64,000 nucleotides of DNA, taken from assembly GCA_900316055.1 (NCBI GenBank), contig ONBK01000012.1, positions 1 through 64,000 of the forward strand. The letters run 5' to 3'. The position numbers and the translations under genes were made by a program. Positions 51,346 through 60,117 of this stretch are shown here, piece by piece. The notes under the pieces were generated by a model that saw only the letters and a list, made by a program, of their open reading frames with translations, was not told where the DNA came from and did no database searches. This stretch comes from an uncultured Bacteroidales bacterium. Its GTDB lineage: Bacteria; Bacteroidota; Bacteroidia; Bacteroidales; P3. Each line of letters starts with the position of its first letter. The stretch's first letter is position 1.

Positions 51346-51353
51346 TATCTTTG
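51346..51353 (+). promoter_or_regulatory. promoter -7 element of the thiamine operon
   Basis: TATCTTTG lies 13 nt before the riboswitch aptamer, so transcription starts directly at the aptamer. Confidence 0.75.
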
Positions 51354-51365
51354 CACAATCAAAGA

Positions 51366-51470
51366 GCGCATAGGGGTGCGCACAAATGCTTGATTGCGAG
51401 GATGCTTGATGCATAGTGTGCTGAGAACATACCCTTTAAACTTGATCCGGATAATGCCGGCGTAAGGAAT
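51366..51470 (+). promoter_or_regulatory. TPP riboswitch (THI element)
   Basis: The conserved blocks are present in order: AGGGGTGC (51372-51379), CTGAGAACATACCC (51421-51434), CTTGATCCGGATAATGCCGG (51441-51460) and CGTAAGGAATG. It binds thiamine pyrophosphate and represses the downstream thiamine uptake genes. The variable arm between the first two blocks contains two copies of ATGCTTGAT, resembling the octamer arrays of this genome. The aptamer ends 7 nt before the ATG, so control of translation initiation is likely. Confidence 0.95.
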
Positions 51471-51476
51471 GAAATT

Positions 51477-53738
51477 ATGAAACAACACATCTATAGTTGT
51501 GGTCGCTATCTTATTTATAAGGCCACCAGGATTAGCCGCAAGCAGATGATAGCCTGCTGTGTGCTCTCACTTTCAACTTTCACCTCTCACTTTTCACCTT
51601 TAAGAGCACAGGACACTGTTCGTCGACTCGACGAGGTGATTATCTCCTCTTCACGTGTTGACAACAAGACACCGCTCACCACTAGCACACTTGACAGGAA
51701 GACGCTTGAGGAAAACAAAATTGCTGTCTCGGTACCATACATGCTTGAACTTGAGCCTTCCGTGGTAACCTCGGCAGAGAACGGCGCCGTGGGTGTCACC
51801 AGCATGCGCATCCGTGGCGTTGACGCCACGCGTATTAACGTTAACATCAATGGCATCCCTCTTAATGACGCAGAGAGCCAGCAGGTTTATTGGTACAACA
51901 TCCCAAACCTCGGCGGTATGGCACAGAGTGTGCAGCTGCAGCGCGGTGTGGGTGCCAGCAACGGCGGCTCAGCGGCTTTTGGCGGAGCCTTGAACATGCA
52001 CACCTTTAACACAGCCACGAAACCTTATGCCACCGCCGACCTCGGTTTCGGATCATGGAACACCTGGCAATACGGCGTGGTGGCAGGAACAGGTCTCACC
52101 AAGCACGGTTTTTCCTTTGACGCTGCCTATAATGGTCTTAACAGTGACGGTTTCATCCGCGGCGGCCAGACCAACCAACAAAGCCTTTTCCTCAATGCCG
52201 GATGGTATGGCAAACGCTCTATGCTGAAAGCCATCGCCATCATTGGAAAACAGAAAAGCGGCATCACCTACGATGGTGCCACTTTGAACGAGATTGAGAC
52301 CAATGGTCCCACGTATAACAGCCGCGGTGCATACTACGACGCCAACGGTGACTTCCACTACTACGACGACGAAACCGACAACTATAATCAGCAGCACTAC
52401 CAACTCTACTACTCCTACCTCATCAATGACTACTGGAGTTTTAGCAGTGCCCTTGATTACACCTACGGCTACGGCTATACCAATAGCTACAAAGATGATA
52501 AGAATATAAAAAAGTCCTTCAGTAGCCTCTACGCCATGATGAATCCCGCTGACTCCATCAGCGACTACGTCTACCGTAAAATCATGCGCAACGACGCATA
52601 TACCGCCACTCTTTCGACCCGCTATGAAAAGGATGCTCTTTCCCTCACCTTCGGTGGCAGTTACCAACTCTACGACGGCAAACATTATGGCAACCTCGTA
52701 TGGGTGGAGAAATACAATGCCATCAGCGAAGACAATCCCTACGACGACTGGTATTCCTGCAAGGGTAAGAAACACGACGCCACAGCCTTCGCCAAAATGA
52801 ACTATGAGTTCTCAGACCGCCTTAACCTCTATGCTGACTTTCAGGTGCGCTACATCAGCTACGGCCTCCACGGCACCGACGACAAATATGGTCAACTCGA
52901 CTACGATACCACGCACCTCTTCTTCAACCCCAAGGTGGGTGTCAACTACCGCATCGACGATCAACAGCGCGCCTATTTCGTGGCGGGCATCAGCAACCGT
53001 GAGGCTGCACGTGCCGACATCAAGGAAGCGCTGGCCGACGGTTCGCATATGAACCATGAGACCATGCTCGACCTTGAACTGGGCTACCAACTCCAGAAAC
53101 AGGACTTCCACTTCGAGGGCAACCTCTATGCTATGCTCTATAAAGACCAGCTGGTCGCCAACGGTAAAGTCACCGAGAGTGGCTACTCGCTGATGGATAA
53201 CGTTGACAAAAGCTATCGTATCGGCGTCGAACTCGTCGGTGGCTATCGCTTCTGCAAACAGTTCTCCCTTGACGGCAACCTCACCCTGAGCCTCAACAAA
53301 ATCATCGACTATCAATACGAGGCAACACTCAACGACTGGTACACCAAGACCGTTCTTGACCTCGGCACCACTGACCTCGCACTCTCGCCCTCCGTCGTTG
53401 GCACCCTCGTGGCAACTTACCGCCCTGTTGACAATGCCAAGTTGCAACTCATCGGCAAATACGTCGGCGAACAATATGCCGACAACACCAGTCGTGACGA
53501 GGTCAAAGTCCCCGCCTACTTCCTTCTCAATGCCCGCGCCTCCTACACCTTCCGCCTGCGCAACAACAATGAAATCGAGTGCCAGCTGGCCGTCAACAAC
53601 ATCCTCGATCATGACTACCGTCTCAGCGCCTACATCTATGGCACCTACGATCCCTCTACTCAGACCTACGACAACTATCACTACTGGTTCCAGCAGCCCG
53701 GCATCAACTTCATGGGTCGCTTGATTTATCGCTTTTAA
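51477..53738 (+). CDS. TonB-dependent outer-membrane receptor for thiamine
   Basis: A 753-aa receptor with signal peptide (to about residue 45, LRAQ), plug domain (LDEVIISSSRVDNKTP, then SMRIRGVDATRINVNINGIPLNDAESQ) and a 22-strand barrel ending in RLIYRF. The TPP riboswitch directly upstream and the PnuT and thiamine pyrophosphokinase genes behind it point to thiamine or its phosphates as ligand. This matches the known Bacteroidota OMR-PnuT-kinase locus. The signal peptide core is encoded by five heptamers (51565-51599). Confidence 0.9.
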   Translation: MKQHIYSCGRYLIYKATRISRKQMIACCVLSLSTFTSHFSPLRAQDTVRRLDEVIISSSRVDNKTPLTTSTLDRKTLEENKIAVSVPYMLELEPSVVTSAENGAVGVTSMRIRGVDATRINVNINGIPLNDAESQQVYWYNIPNLGGMAQSVQLQRGVGASNGGSAAFGGALNMHTFNTATKPYATADLGFGSWNTWQYGVVAGTGLTKHGFSFDAAYNGLNSDGFIRGGQTNQQSLFLNAGWYGKRSMLKAIAIIGKQKSGITYDGATLNEIETNGPTYNSRGAYYDANGDFHYYDDETDNYNQQHYQLYYSYLINDYWSFSSALDYTYGYGYTNSYKDDKNIKKSFSSLYAMMNPADSISDYVYRKIMRNDAYTATLSTRYEKDALSLTFGGSYQLYDGKHYGNLVWVEKYNAISEDNPYDDWYSCKGKKHDATAFAKMNYEFSDRLNLYADFQVRYISYGLHGTDDKYGQLDYDTTHLFFNPKVGVNYRIDDQQRAYFVAGISNREAARADIKEALADGSHMNHETMLDLELGYQLQKQDFHFEGNLYAMLYKDQLVANGKVTESGYSLMDNVDKSYRIGVELVGGYRFCKQFSLDGNLTLSLNKIIDYQYEATLNDWYTKTVLDLGTTDLALSPSVVGTLVATYRPVDNAKLQLIGKYVGEQYADNTSRDEVKVPAYFLLNARASYTFRLRNNNEIECQLAVNNILDHDYRLSAYIYGTYDPSTQTYDNYHYWFQQPGINFMGRLIYRF
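51565..51599. repeat. heptamer array in the TonB receptor signal sequence
   Basis: Units TCTCACT, TTCAACT, TTCACCT, CTCACTT and TTCACCT encode LSTFTSHFSP, the end of the signal peptide. Confidence 0.88.
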
Positions 53739-54302
53739 ATGAATACTCTGGACATCATCGGCGCTGCCATCGGCTTGGTCTTTGTATTTAGCGAGTACAA
53801 AGCAAGCCGATGGCTTTGGCCGTCGAGTCTGCTAATGGCGGCATTTTACACCGTCATCAACTTCCATATTGGCTGGTATGCCAATATGAGTATTTGCATT
53901 TACGATTTCCTCATCTCCATCTATGGCCTGCTGGTGTGGCGCGGCATGATACAGAGCAAGGAAAAGACCGAACGGTCCATCGCCTCCTGCCCCAAAAGAC
54001 TCTGGCCATGGCTGTTATTGGCCACGATGGTACTGACTCTTGTGTTGCGCTGGCTGTTGGAAATGCTAGGCGAAGGCAACATGCCGTGGCTCGATGGCCT
54101 GTCGGCCGCCCTTGGCATCGTAGGCATGTGGATGCTCTCGCAGAAATATTGGCAGCAATGGATTTTTTGGCTCGTCAGCGAGCCGATATTGGTTTACATC
54201 TACCTCTCCACCGGCTACATGGCTTCGGCCATCATGTATGCTGTCTATGAGGTGTTCTGTATTATGGGTATCATCAAATGGAAAAGACAAAGCATATCGT
54301 AA
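53739..54302 (+). CDS. pnuT: PnuT-type thiamine transporter (PnuC family)
   Basis: A 187-aa inner-membrane protein with seven predicted helices. The PnuC-family pattern includes WLWPSSLLMAAFYTVINFHIGWYANM and a C-terminal WLVSEPILVYIYLSTGYMASAIMYAVY. PnuC proteins facilitate vitamin diffusion and need a kinase to trap the substrate. Here thiamine pyrophosphokinase overlaps its end by 25 nt. It starts directly after the receptor stop. The riboswitch context makes thiamine the substrate rather than nicotinamide riboside. Confidence 0.9.
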   Translation: MNTLDIIGAAIGLVFVFSEYKASRWLWPSSLLMAAFYTVINFHIGWYANMSICIYDFLISIYGLLVWRGMIQSKEKTERSIASCPKRLWPWLLLATMVLTLVLRWLLEMLGEGNMPWLDGLSAALGIVGMWMLSQKYWQQWIFWLVSEPILVYIYLSTGYMASAIMYAVYEVFCIMGIIKWKRQSIS

Positions 54303-54973
54303 TCCTCGCCGCGGGCGACTTCCCCTCCCACGAAATTCCCCTCCGCGCCCTCCGCGAGGCCGACTTTGTCGTCTGCTGCGACAGTGCCTACTGTGAAGTT
54401 AAGAATGAGGAATTAAGAATTAAGAATTATGTAGTGATAGGGGATGGGGATTCGCTGACGGAAGAGACCAAACGAGAGCTTGGCGACCGCTGGATACATG
54501 TCGCGGAGCAAGACTACAACGACCTACACAAAGCCATGGCTTGGATTATGGCGGAGGCAGGAGGTATGAAGTATGAAGTTCTGACCTCCGACCTCAAAAT
54601 CACCATTCTTGGTGCCACCGGCAAACGAGAGGACCACACTCTCGGCAACATCTCCTACCTCGCCACCTTCGCCGAAGAATACCCCGGCATCGACCTTGAG
54701 ATGCTCACCGACTATGGTCGTTTCTCCATCATCACTCATCACTCATCGCTCATCACTCAAACTTTCCCCTCCTTCCCCCACCAACAAGTCTCCCTTTTCA
54801 CCCTCGACCCCCGCACCACCGTCTCCTCCACCGGCCTCCGATGGCCCCTCTCCAACGCACATCTCTCCCCTTGGTGGCAAGGTACACTCAACGCCGCCCT
54901 CTCCGACACTTTCACAGTCACTTCCGACGGTCCTCTCCTCCTTTACCAGACCTACGACCCCAAACCCTTGTAA
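54278..54973 (+). CDS. thiamine pyrophosphokinase
   Basis: Converts thiamine to TPP, trapping what PnuT imports. It is 231 aa with HIVILAAGDFPSHEIPL, VIGDGDSL (usually GDFDS), EQDYNDLHKAMAWI and ILGATGKREDHTLGNISYL. Three segments that look repeat-derived lie in loops: VKNEELRIKN (heptamers at 54400-54431), GGMKYEV (54560-54580) and THHSSLITQT (54728-54760). All are in frame and the catalytic motifs are intact. The start overlaps pnuT by 25 nt, implying coupled translation. Confidence 0.9.
   Translation: MEKTKHIVILAAGDFPSHEIPLRALREADFVVCCDSAYCEVKNEELRIKNYVVIGDGDSLTEETKRELGDRWIHVAEQDYNDLHKAMAWIMAEAGGMKYEVLTSDLKITILGATGKREDHTLGNISYLATFAEEYPGIDLEMLTDYGRFSIITHHSSLITQTFPSFPHQQVSLFTLDPRTTVSSTGLRWPLSNAHLSPWWQGTLNAALSDTFTVTSDGPLLLYQTYDPKPL
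54400..54431. repeat. heptamer array inside the thiamine pyrophosphokinase gene
   Basis: Units AAGAATG, AGGAATT, AAGAATT and AAGAATT are read as KNEELRIKN. Confidence 0.85.
54728..54760. repeat. second heptamer array inside the thiamine pyrophosphokinase gene
   Basis: ATCACTC-type units (ATCACTC, ATCACTC, ATCGCTC, ATCACTC) are read as THHSSLITQ. Confidence 0.85.
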
Positions 54974-54980
54974 AAAATAT

Positions 54981-55011
54981 TTTGCCATGTCGCGAGGTTT
55001 TTGTATTTTTG
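54981..55011 (+). promoter_or_regulatory. promoter of purD
   Basis: TTTG (54981-54984), 19 nt, then TATTTTTG (55004-55011), 35 nt before the ATG at 55047. Confidence 0.8.
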
Positions 55012-55046
55012 CATTTTAATTGCAAAAACAAAAACATCATAACGAG

Positions 55047-56363
55047 ATGAATATATTGCTACTGGGTTCGGGCGGACGCGAGCACGCCATTGCTTACAAG
55101 ATTGCTCAGAGCGAGCTATGCAGCCAACTATACATCGCTCCCGGCAACGCCGGCACAGCCTCTATAGGAGAGAATGTATCGTTAGATATCAACGACTTCG
55201 AGTCCGTGGGACAGTTTGTCATCAGCCACCGCGTCGAAATGCTGGTGGTGGGTCCCGAAGCACCTTTGGTGGCCGGCATCGCCGATTACTTTGCCGTGCA
55301 ACCCCTGCTGCGCAACACCCTCGTCATCGGTCCCTCTAAGCAGGGAGCCCTGCTGGAAGGCAGCAAGGACTACGCCAAAGCTTTCATGCAGCGCCACAAT
55401 ATCCCCACGGCACGCTACCAGACCTTCACCGAGGCCACCCTCGCCAAAGGTGAGAAGTTCTTGGAAACACTGCAGCCTCCCTATGTCCTTAAAGCCGACG
55501 GTCTCGCTGCCGGCAAGGGGGTTCTCATCGAACCCGATCTATCCACTGCCAAGACGCATCTGCGCGAGATGCTCTGCGACCATAAATTCGGTGATGCATC
55601 GGCATCGGTGGTGATTGAGGAATACCTCTCTGGCATCGAAATGAGCGTCTTCGTGCTCACCGACGGCACCCACTACCTTATGCTGCCCTCTGCCAAAGAC
55701 TACAAACGCATCGGCGAAGGCGATATCGGACTGAACACCGGCGGCATGGGTTCCGTCAGCCCCGTACCTTTCGCCAGCAAAGCTTTCATGAAGAAGGTAG
55801 AGGACCGCATCGTGAAACCCACCGTCCGCGGTCTCCGCGACGAGAAGATTCCCTACTGCGGCTTCATCTTCATTGGCCTCATGTGCTGCGGTATCAATCC
55901 CGCTGACCCCGCCAGCGGCGATCCCTACGTCATCGAGTACAACGTCCGCATGGGCGACCCCGAGACCGAGAGCGTCTTCCCCCGAATCAAGAGCGACATC
56001 GTGCATCTTTTTGAGAACGCCGCACACGGCAACCTCGATGGCTGCACCCTTGAGATAGATCCCCGCACAGCCGCCTGTGTCATGATGGTAGCTGGCGGAT
56101 ACCCCGAAAGTTATAAGAAAGGCGACGTCATCAATCTTGGCACCGACGACGAAACAATCGTCTTTCACTGCGGCACCAAGCGAGACAGTGAAGGACGCCT
56201 GCTCACCAATGGTGGACGCGTCATCTGCGCCACCGCACTGGCTCCCAGCCTGCCCGAAGCGCTCCTCAAAAGTTATAATCGTTCCCAAACCATCGAGTGG
56301 AACGGCAAATACTATCGCCGCGACATCGGCCAGGATCTCTTGAAACTGATGCAGGAATCTTAA
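55047..56363 (+). CDS. purD: phosphoribosylamine-glycine ligase
   Basis: Purine biosynthesis enzyme joining glycine to phosphoribosylamine with ATP, 438 aa. It begins NILLLGSGGREHAIAYKIAQ. The ATP-grasp region contains LKADGLAAGKGVLI; GDIGLNTGGMGSVSPVPF and YNVRMGDPETESVFPRI are diagnostic. The ATG at 55047 is used, since residues encoded before it are not conserved-looking and lie in the leader. The promoter stands at 54981-55011, and the EamA gene follows closely. Confidence 0.96.
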   Translation: MNILLLGSGGREHAIAYKIAQSELCSQLYIAPGNAGTASIGENVSLDINDFESVGQFVISHRVEMLVVGPEAPLVAGIADYFAVQPLLRNTLVIGPSKQGALLEGSKDYAKAFMQRHNIPTARYQTFTEATLAKGEKFLETLQPPYVLKADGLAAGKGVLIEPDLSTAKTHLREMLCDHKFGDASASVVIEEYLSGIEMSVFVLTDGTHYLMLPSAKDYKRIGEGDIGLNTGGMGSVSPVPFASKAFMKKVEDRIVKPTVRGLRDEKIPYCGFIFIGLMCCGINPADPASGDPYVIEYNVRMGDPETESVFPRIKSDIVHLFENAAHGNLDGCTLEIDPRTAACVMMVAGGYPESYKKGDVINLGTDDETIVFHCGTKRDSEGRLLTNGGRVICATALAPSLPEALLKSYNRSQTIEWNGKYYRRDIGQDLLKLMQES

Positions 56364-56372
56364 TTTGGGGGA

Positions 56373-57332
56373 GTGAAAGGAAGTGAAAAGACAACTGTAT
56401 TAAGGACGATAAGGGTGAGAGTCAGTAAAAGAATTGCAATAGGGCATCTGGCGGCAGCGGCAGCGTATGTCATCTTCGGCATCAATGTCGTCGTTTGTCG
56501 TGATATCGCCATCGAAGGCCATATCGAGCCCATCATGCTCTTCTCCATGCGGGCCCTTGTGGCGGGAACCCTTTTCTGGCTCCTCTCCTGCTTCTCGCCC
56601 AAGGAACATGTGCCCGCCAAAGACCTGCTGAAGCTATGTGGAGCTGGCATCCTCGGACTCTTCCTTCCCCAACTCACCTTCCTTCACGCCATTGCCCACA
56701 CCACTCCTGTCGACCTCTCGGTGATGAGTACCACCACGCCCATCTTTACCATGTTCGTCGCTGCCATCTTCCTCAAGGAGCCCATCACCTGGAAGAAAGC
56801 CCTCGGAGTGGCGCTGAGTTTCGGAGGCATCCTCTGGCTCATCCTGCAAAGTACCTTTGGTGGCAATGGAGCTTCTGAGACCGAGCCTATCGGCATCATG
56901 TTCTGCTTCGCCAACTATATCGTCTTCGCCCTCTATCTCGGCACCTGTCGAAACCTCATCGCCCGCTATTCTGTAGTGACCTCCATGAAGTGGATGTTCC
57001 TCGTTTCCTTCCTCGTCTCACTGCCTTTCAGCCTGCCTAAGTTGCCGACAACCGAATTTGCCCTTGTCTCCTCACAGGTATGGTGGGAGATAGGCTTCAT
57101 GATTATCTTCTCCACCTTCATCGCCTACTACCTCATTCCCGTAGGTCAGAAACGCATCCGGCCCACCCTTGTCAGCATGTACGGCTACTTGCAGCCCATT
57201 ATCGCCATTGCTGCTGCCATCTGGACAGGACTCGACCGTATCACCTTCACCAAACTCATTGCCGCACTCTTCGTCTTCCTCGGTGTCTGGGTCGTCAACC
57301 AGAGCCGAGCGGCGGTACACGATAACGGTTAA
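56373..57332 (+). CDS. EamA/DMT-family transporter
   Basis: A 319-aa inner-membrane protein with ten predicted helices in two EamA repeats (AAAAYVIFGINVVVCRDIAI and FCFANYIVFALYLGTCRNLI begin the halves). The family exports or imports small metabolites and the substrate is not predictable. The start is uncertain: GTG at 56373 or GTG at 56415; the first helix begins soon after. The stop codon lies in the first unit of a heptamer array (57327-57354). Confidence 0.85.
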   Translation: MKGSEKTTVLRTIRVRVSKRIAIGHLAAAAAYVIFGINVVVCRDIAIEGHIEPIMLFSMRALVAGTLFWLLSCFSPKEHVPAKDLLKLCGAGILGLFLPQLTFLHAIAHTTPVDLSVMSTTTPIFTMFVAAIFLKEPITWKKALGVALSFGGILWLILQSTFGGNGASETEPIGIMFCFANYIVFALYLGTCRNLIARYSVVTSMKWMFLVSFLVSLPFSLPKLPTTEFALVSSQVWWEIGFMIIFSTFIAYYLIPVGQKRIRPTLVSMYGYLQPIIAIAAAIWTGLDRITFTKLIAALFVFLGVWVVNQSRAAVHDNG

Positions 57333-57354
57333 AGGTTAACGTTTAAAGTTTAAA
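57327..57354. repeat. heptamer array (GKTTAAM) at a gene junction
   Basis: Four exact-period units, GGTTAAA, GGTTAAC, GTTTAAA and GTTTAAA, contain the stop codon of the transporter gene. Confidence 0.88.
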
Positions 57355-57358
57355 GAAA

Positions 57359-58945
57359 ATGGATTCCGAGCAGAGAAATACGAACACCGTCAACCGCATC
57401 CTCATCCTCATTGCGATGGTGCTGGGTGCCATCATCGGTGTGATGTCTGCCTCCCATTTCTACACCCAGAAAGAATATGCCTCTCTCAACGAGAAAATAG
57501 GCAACGTGCTTACCCTTGTGCAGGACAACTATGTCGACACCGTCGACATCGATTCTGTGGGCGACCGCATGATTGCCGCCATCCTCTCCGAACTCGATCC
57601 CCATTGCACCTATCTCTCTGCCCGTGACGCGGAACGCACCGAAGAGCTGATGCGTGGTAACTTCGAAGGCGTGGGTATCGTCCTCCACCGCGAAGGTGAC
57701 ACCACCTTCATCGGACAGATTCTCGATGACGGTCCATCTTCCGCCTCTGGTTTACTCCCTGGCGACTTCATTTGGGCTGTCGATGGTGTGCAGGTGACGG
57801 GGATGCCTGCCGACTCTGTGGTAGCACGGTTGCGCGGCCCCAGCCGTTCGAAAGTGAAAATCACCATCAAGCGCAAACTCTCGACAAAAACAGTCACCAT
57901 CCGTCGCGGTTTAGTCCTCCATAAGACCGTTATGTACAGCGACATGATTGACCGCACTACCGGCTATATCCTCCTTTCCTCCTTCTCCTCCACCAGCCAC
58001 GAGGAATTCCACAATGCACTCAGCCTTCTCCTATACAAAGGCATGAAAAACCTTATCCTCGACCTTCGTGGTAACGGTGGCGGTTCTCTTGAGTCCGCCG
58101 TTGGCATCGCCAACGAGTTCCTCCCCAAAGGCAGCCTCATCGTCTACACCCAAGGAGCCCATCAGTCGCGCGAGGATGTCATTGCCCGTGCCGGTGGTCT
58201 CTTCACCGAAGGTAAGCTCACAGTGCTCGTCGACGAGAGTTCCGCCTCGGCCAGCGAGGTCGTCAGCGGAGCTCTGCAGGACAACGACCGTGCCACCATC
58301 ATTGGTCGTCGCACCTTCGGGAAAGGTCTTGTACAACGCGAGTTCCACCTGCAGGACGGCTCCTCGGTGCTCCTCACAGTAGCTCGCTACTACACCCCCT
58401 CCGGACGCTGCATCCAACGTCCTTACGACCAAGGAACTGACGAATACTACCGAGACTACTTGGAGCAGTTGATGGAAGAATCGTATGCCGACAACCCCAC
58501 ACTACACGTCACCGACTCGACCCCCTACCGGACCGTAGGCGGAAGGGTAGTCTACGGTGGTGGCGGCATCTTCCCCGACCAACTTATCCCTTACCATAAA
58601 GACCCCTCGTTTGTCTATTACAACAAGCTTTCGTCGCATGGGATTCTCACGCGCGCAGCCTTCGAGCAGGTGCGCCTCCACGCTGAAGAGTTGCTCAAGC
58701 ACTACCCCTCGCTCGACCTCTTCTGTAATCACTACTCCGTATCCAACTCACTCCTCGAACATGTCGTCGACCTCGGAGAAAAAGCGGATGTCCCCTTCGA
58801 CAAAGCCAGCTTCGAAGTCCAGCGGCGCCTCATCAGCACCATCATCAAAGCCTATATTGCCGAATCGCTCTACGGTCAGCAGGCTTTCTACCGCATCTTC
58901 CTCACGGAAGACGAGGATGTCAAACAAGCAAGGAAAATGCAATAA
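57359..58945 (+). CDS. S41 C-terminal processing protease
   Basis: A 528-aa periplasmic tail-processing protease anchored by an N-terminal helix (ILILIAMVLGAIIGV). The PDZ domain spans about 100-185 (GLLPGDFIWAVDGVQVTGM). The serine-lysine dyad is visible: Ser295 in DESSASASEVVSGAL and Lys322 in RRTFGKGLVQ. Family members trim exported proteins or control envelope enzymes; no partner is evident. A C-terminal helical domain of about 130 aa follows the protease core. Confidence 0.92.
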   Translation: MDSEQRNTNTVNRILILIAMVLGAIIGVMSASHFYTQKEYASLNEKIGNVLTLVQDNYVDTVDIDSVGDRMIAAILSELDPHCTYLSARDAERTEELMRGNFEGVGIVLHREGDTTFIGQILDDGPSSASGLLPGDFIWAVDGVQVTGMPADSVVARLRGPSRSKVKITIKRKLSTKTVTIRRGLVLHKTVMYSDMIDRTTGYILLSSFSSTSHEEFHNALSLLLYKGMKNLILDLRGNGGGSLESAVGIANEFLPKGSLIVYTQGAHQSREDVIARAGGLFTEGKLTVLVDESSASASEVVSGALQDNDRATIIGRRTFGKGLVQREFHLQDGSSVLLTVARYYTPSGRCIQRPYDQGTDEYYRDYLEQLMEESYADNPTLHVTDSTPYRTVGGRVVYGGGGIFPDQLIPYHKDPSFVYYNKLSSHGILTRAAFEQVRLHAEELLKHYPSLDLFCNHYSVSNSLLEHVVDLGEKADVPFDKASFEVQRRLISTIIKAYIAESLYGQQAFYRIFLTEDEDVKQARKMQ

Positions 58946-58994
58946 AAACGAACCCAAAGAGACATAATAGAACAACGAATAATAACGAAATACC

Positions 58995-60038
58995 ATGAAA
59001 AAGATATTCCTTATAGCCGTCCTGTCACTTGTCGCCTGTCATTTCACGCTTTTGCATGCGCAGAAAAGCAATCTGAGTTGCACCTTCCGCGGACTTGAGA
59101 AGAGTGTCCGTATCGTTGTCAACGAACCCCAGGGTGGGCGCCTCAGCCCTGCCGATACCCTCACTCCTGACAAAAATGGACGCATCACCCTCTCCCGCTA
59201 CTCCTACACTCCCCAGTTTATTGCGCTCTCCCTCCTCCCCTCTTCCAACGGTCCCTTCCTCCATGTCATTCTGCTACCTCAGGAGGAGGTTACCCTTGAG
59301 GTCGACTACATGCCCGCCATCAACCACTTCAACATCACCTCAGCGAAAGGATCCGACAACATGACCCTTTATAAGGGATATACGAACATGCTCACCGAGC
59401 TGGTGCAAAACCAGCAGACGGCACTTTTGGACAGTCGGATGGAAGCCCTCTTGGACGCCCATCCGGGGGTGCTGATGAGTGCCTTTCTGGTGACCTACTT
59501 CGAGCAATCGTTCGAGCAGCATGTGGCGCTCTACAAGAAAATCCGCGACGCCCTTATCGGCCAATGGCCCAACGAAGACTTCGTGAAGCACCTCGACAGC
59601 CGTGTGCGCTCCACGATGATAGGCATCGAGGCTCCCGACATTGAGTTGGCCGACCCTGAAGGGAAGATGCGCAAACTGAGCGACCTTCGTGGCAAGGTGG
59701 TTCTCATCGACTTTTGGGCTTCGTGGTGCCGTCCCTGCCGTGCAGAGAATCCCAATGTGGTGCGTCTCTACCAAAAATACCATGACAAAGGCTTCGAAAT
59801 CTTCAGCGTCTCGCTCGACAACAACCGGGAGGCATGGATAAAAGCCATTGCTGACGATCACCTCGTGTGGCCCAATCACGTCTCCGACCTTCGTGGATGG
59901 TCTTCGGCCGGAGGCCGACTCTATGGCGTGCAATCCATTCCCTCCACCGTCCTTGTCGGACCTGACGGTATGGTGTTGGCACGCAATTTGCGGGGACAAC
60001 AGTTAGAAAACAAACTTAACGAGATATTCAACAAGTAG
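58995..60038 (+). CDS. TlpA-like periplasmic thiol-disulfide protein
   Basis: A 347-aa exported protein with signal peptide to about residue 22 (HAQ). An N-terminal DUF4369-like beta domain (VRIVVNEPQGG, ITLSRYSYTPQFIALS) and a helical linker come first. A C-terminal thioredoxin fold has the active site FWASWCRPCRAENP (Cys245, Cys248) and cis-proline VQSIPSTVLV. It probably reduces disulfides in the periplasm, for example for cytochrome maturation or general redox balance. It is separated by 49 nt from the protease gene. Confidence 0.9.
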   Translation: MKKIFLIAVLSLVACHFTLLHAQKSNLSCTFRGLEKSVRIVVNEPQGGRLSPADTLTPDKNGRITLSRYSYTPQFIALSLLPSSNGPFLHVILLPQEEVTLEVDYMPAINHFNITSAKGSDNMTLYKGYTNMLTELVQNQQTALLDSRMEALLDAHPGVLMSAFLVTYFEQSFEQHVALYKKIRDALIGQWPNEDFVKHLDSRVRSTMIGIEAPDIELADPEGKMRKLSDLRGKVVLIDFWASWCRPCRAENPNVVRLYQKYHDKGFEIFSVSLDNNREAWIKAIADDHLVWPNHVSDLRGWSSAGGRLYGVQSIPSTVLVGPDGMVLARNLRGQQLENKLNEIFNK

Positions 60039-60117
60039 TAAAGGAGATAGGAGATAAGGAGTTAAAACATGTGTGATAACTCCCTTTAACCTCTTTAACT
60101 ACCCCAAAAAATAAAAA

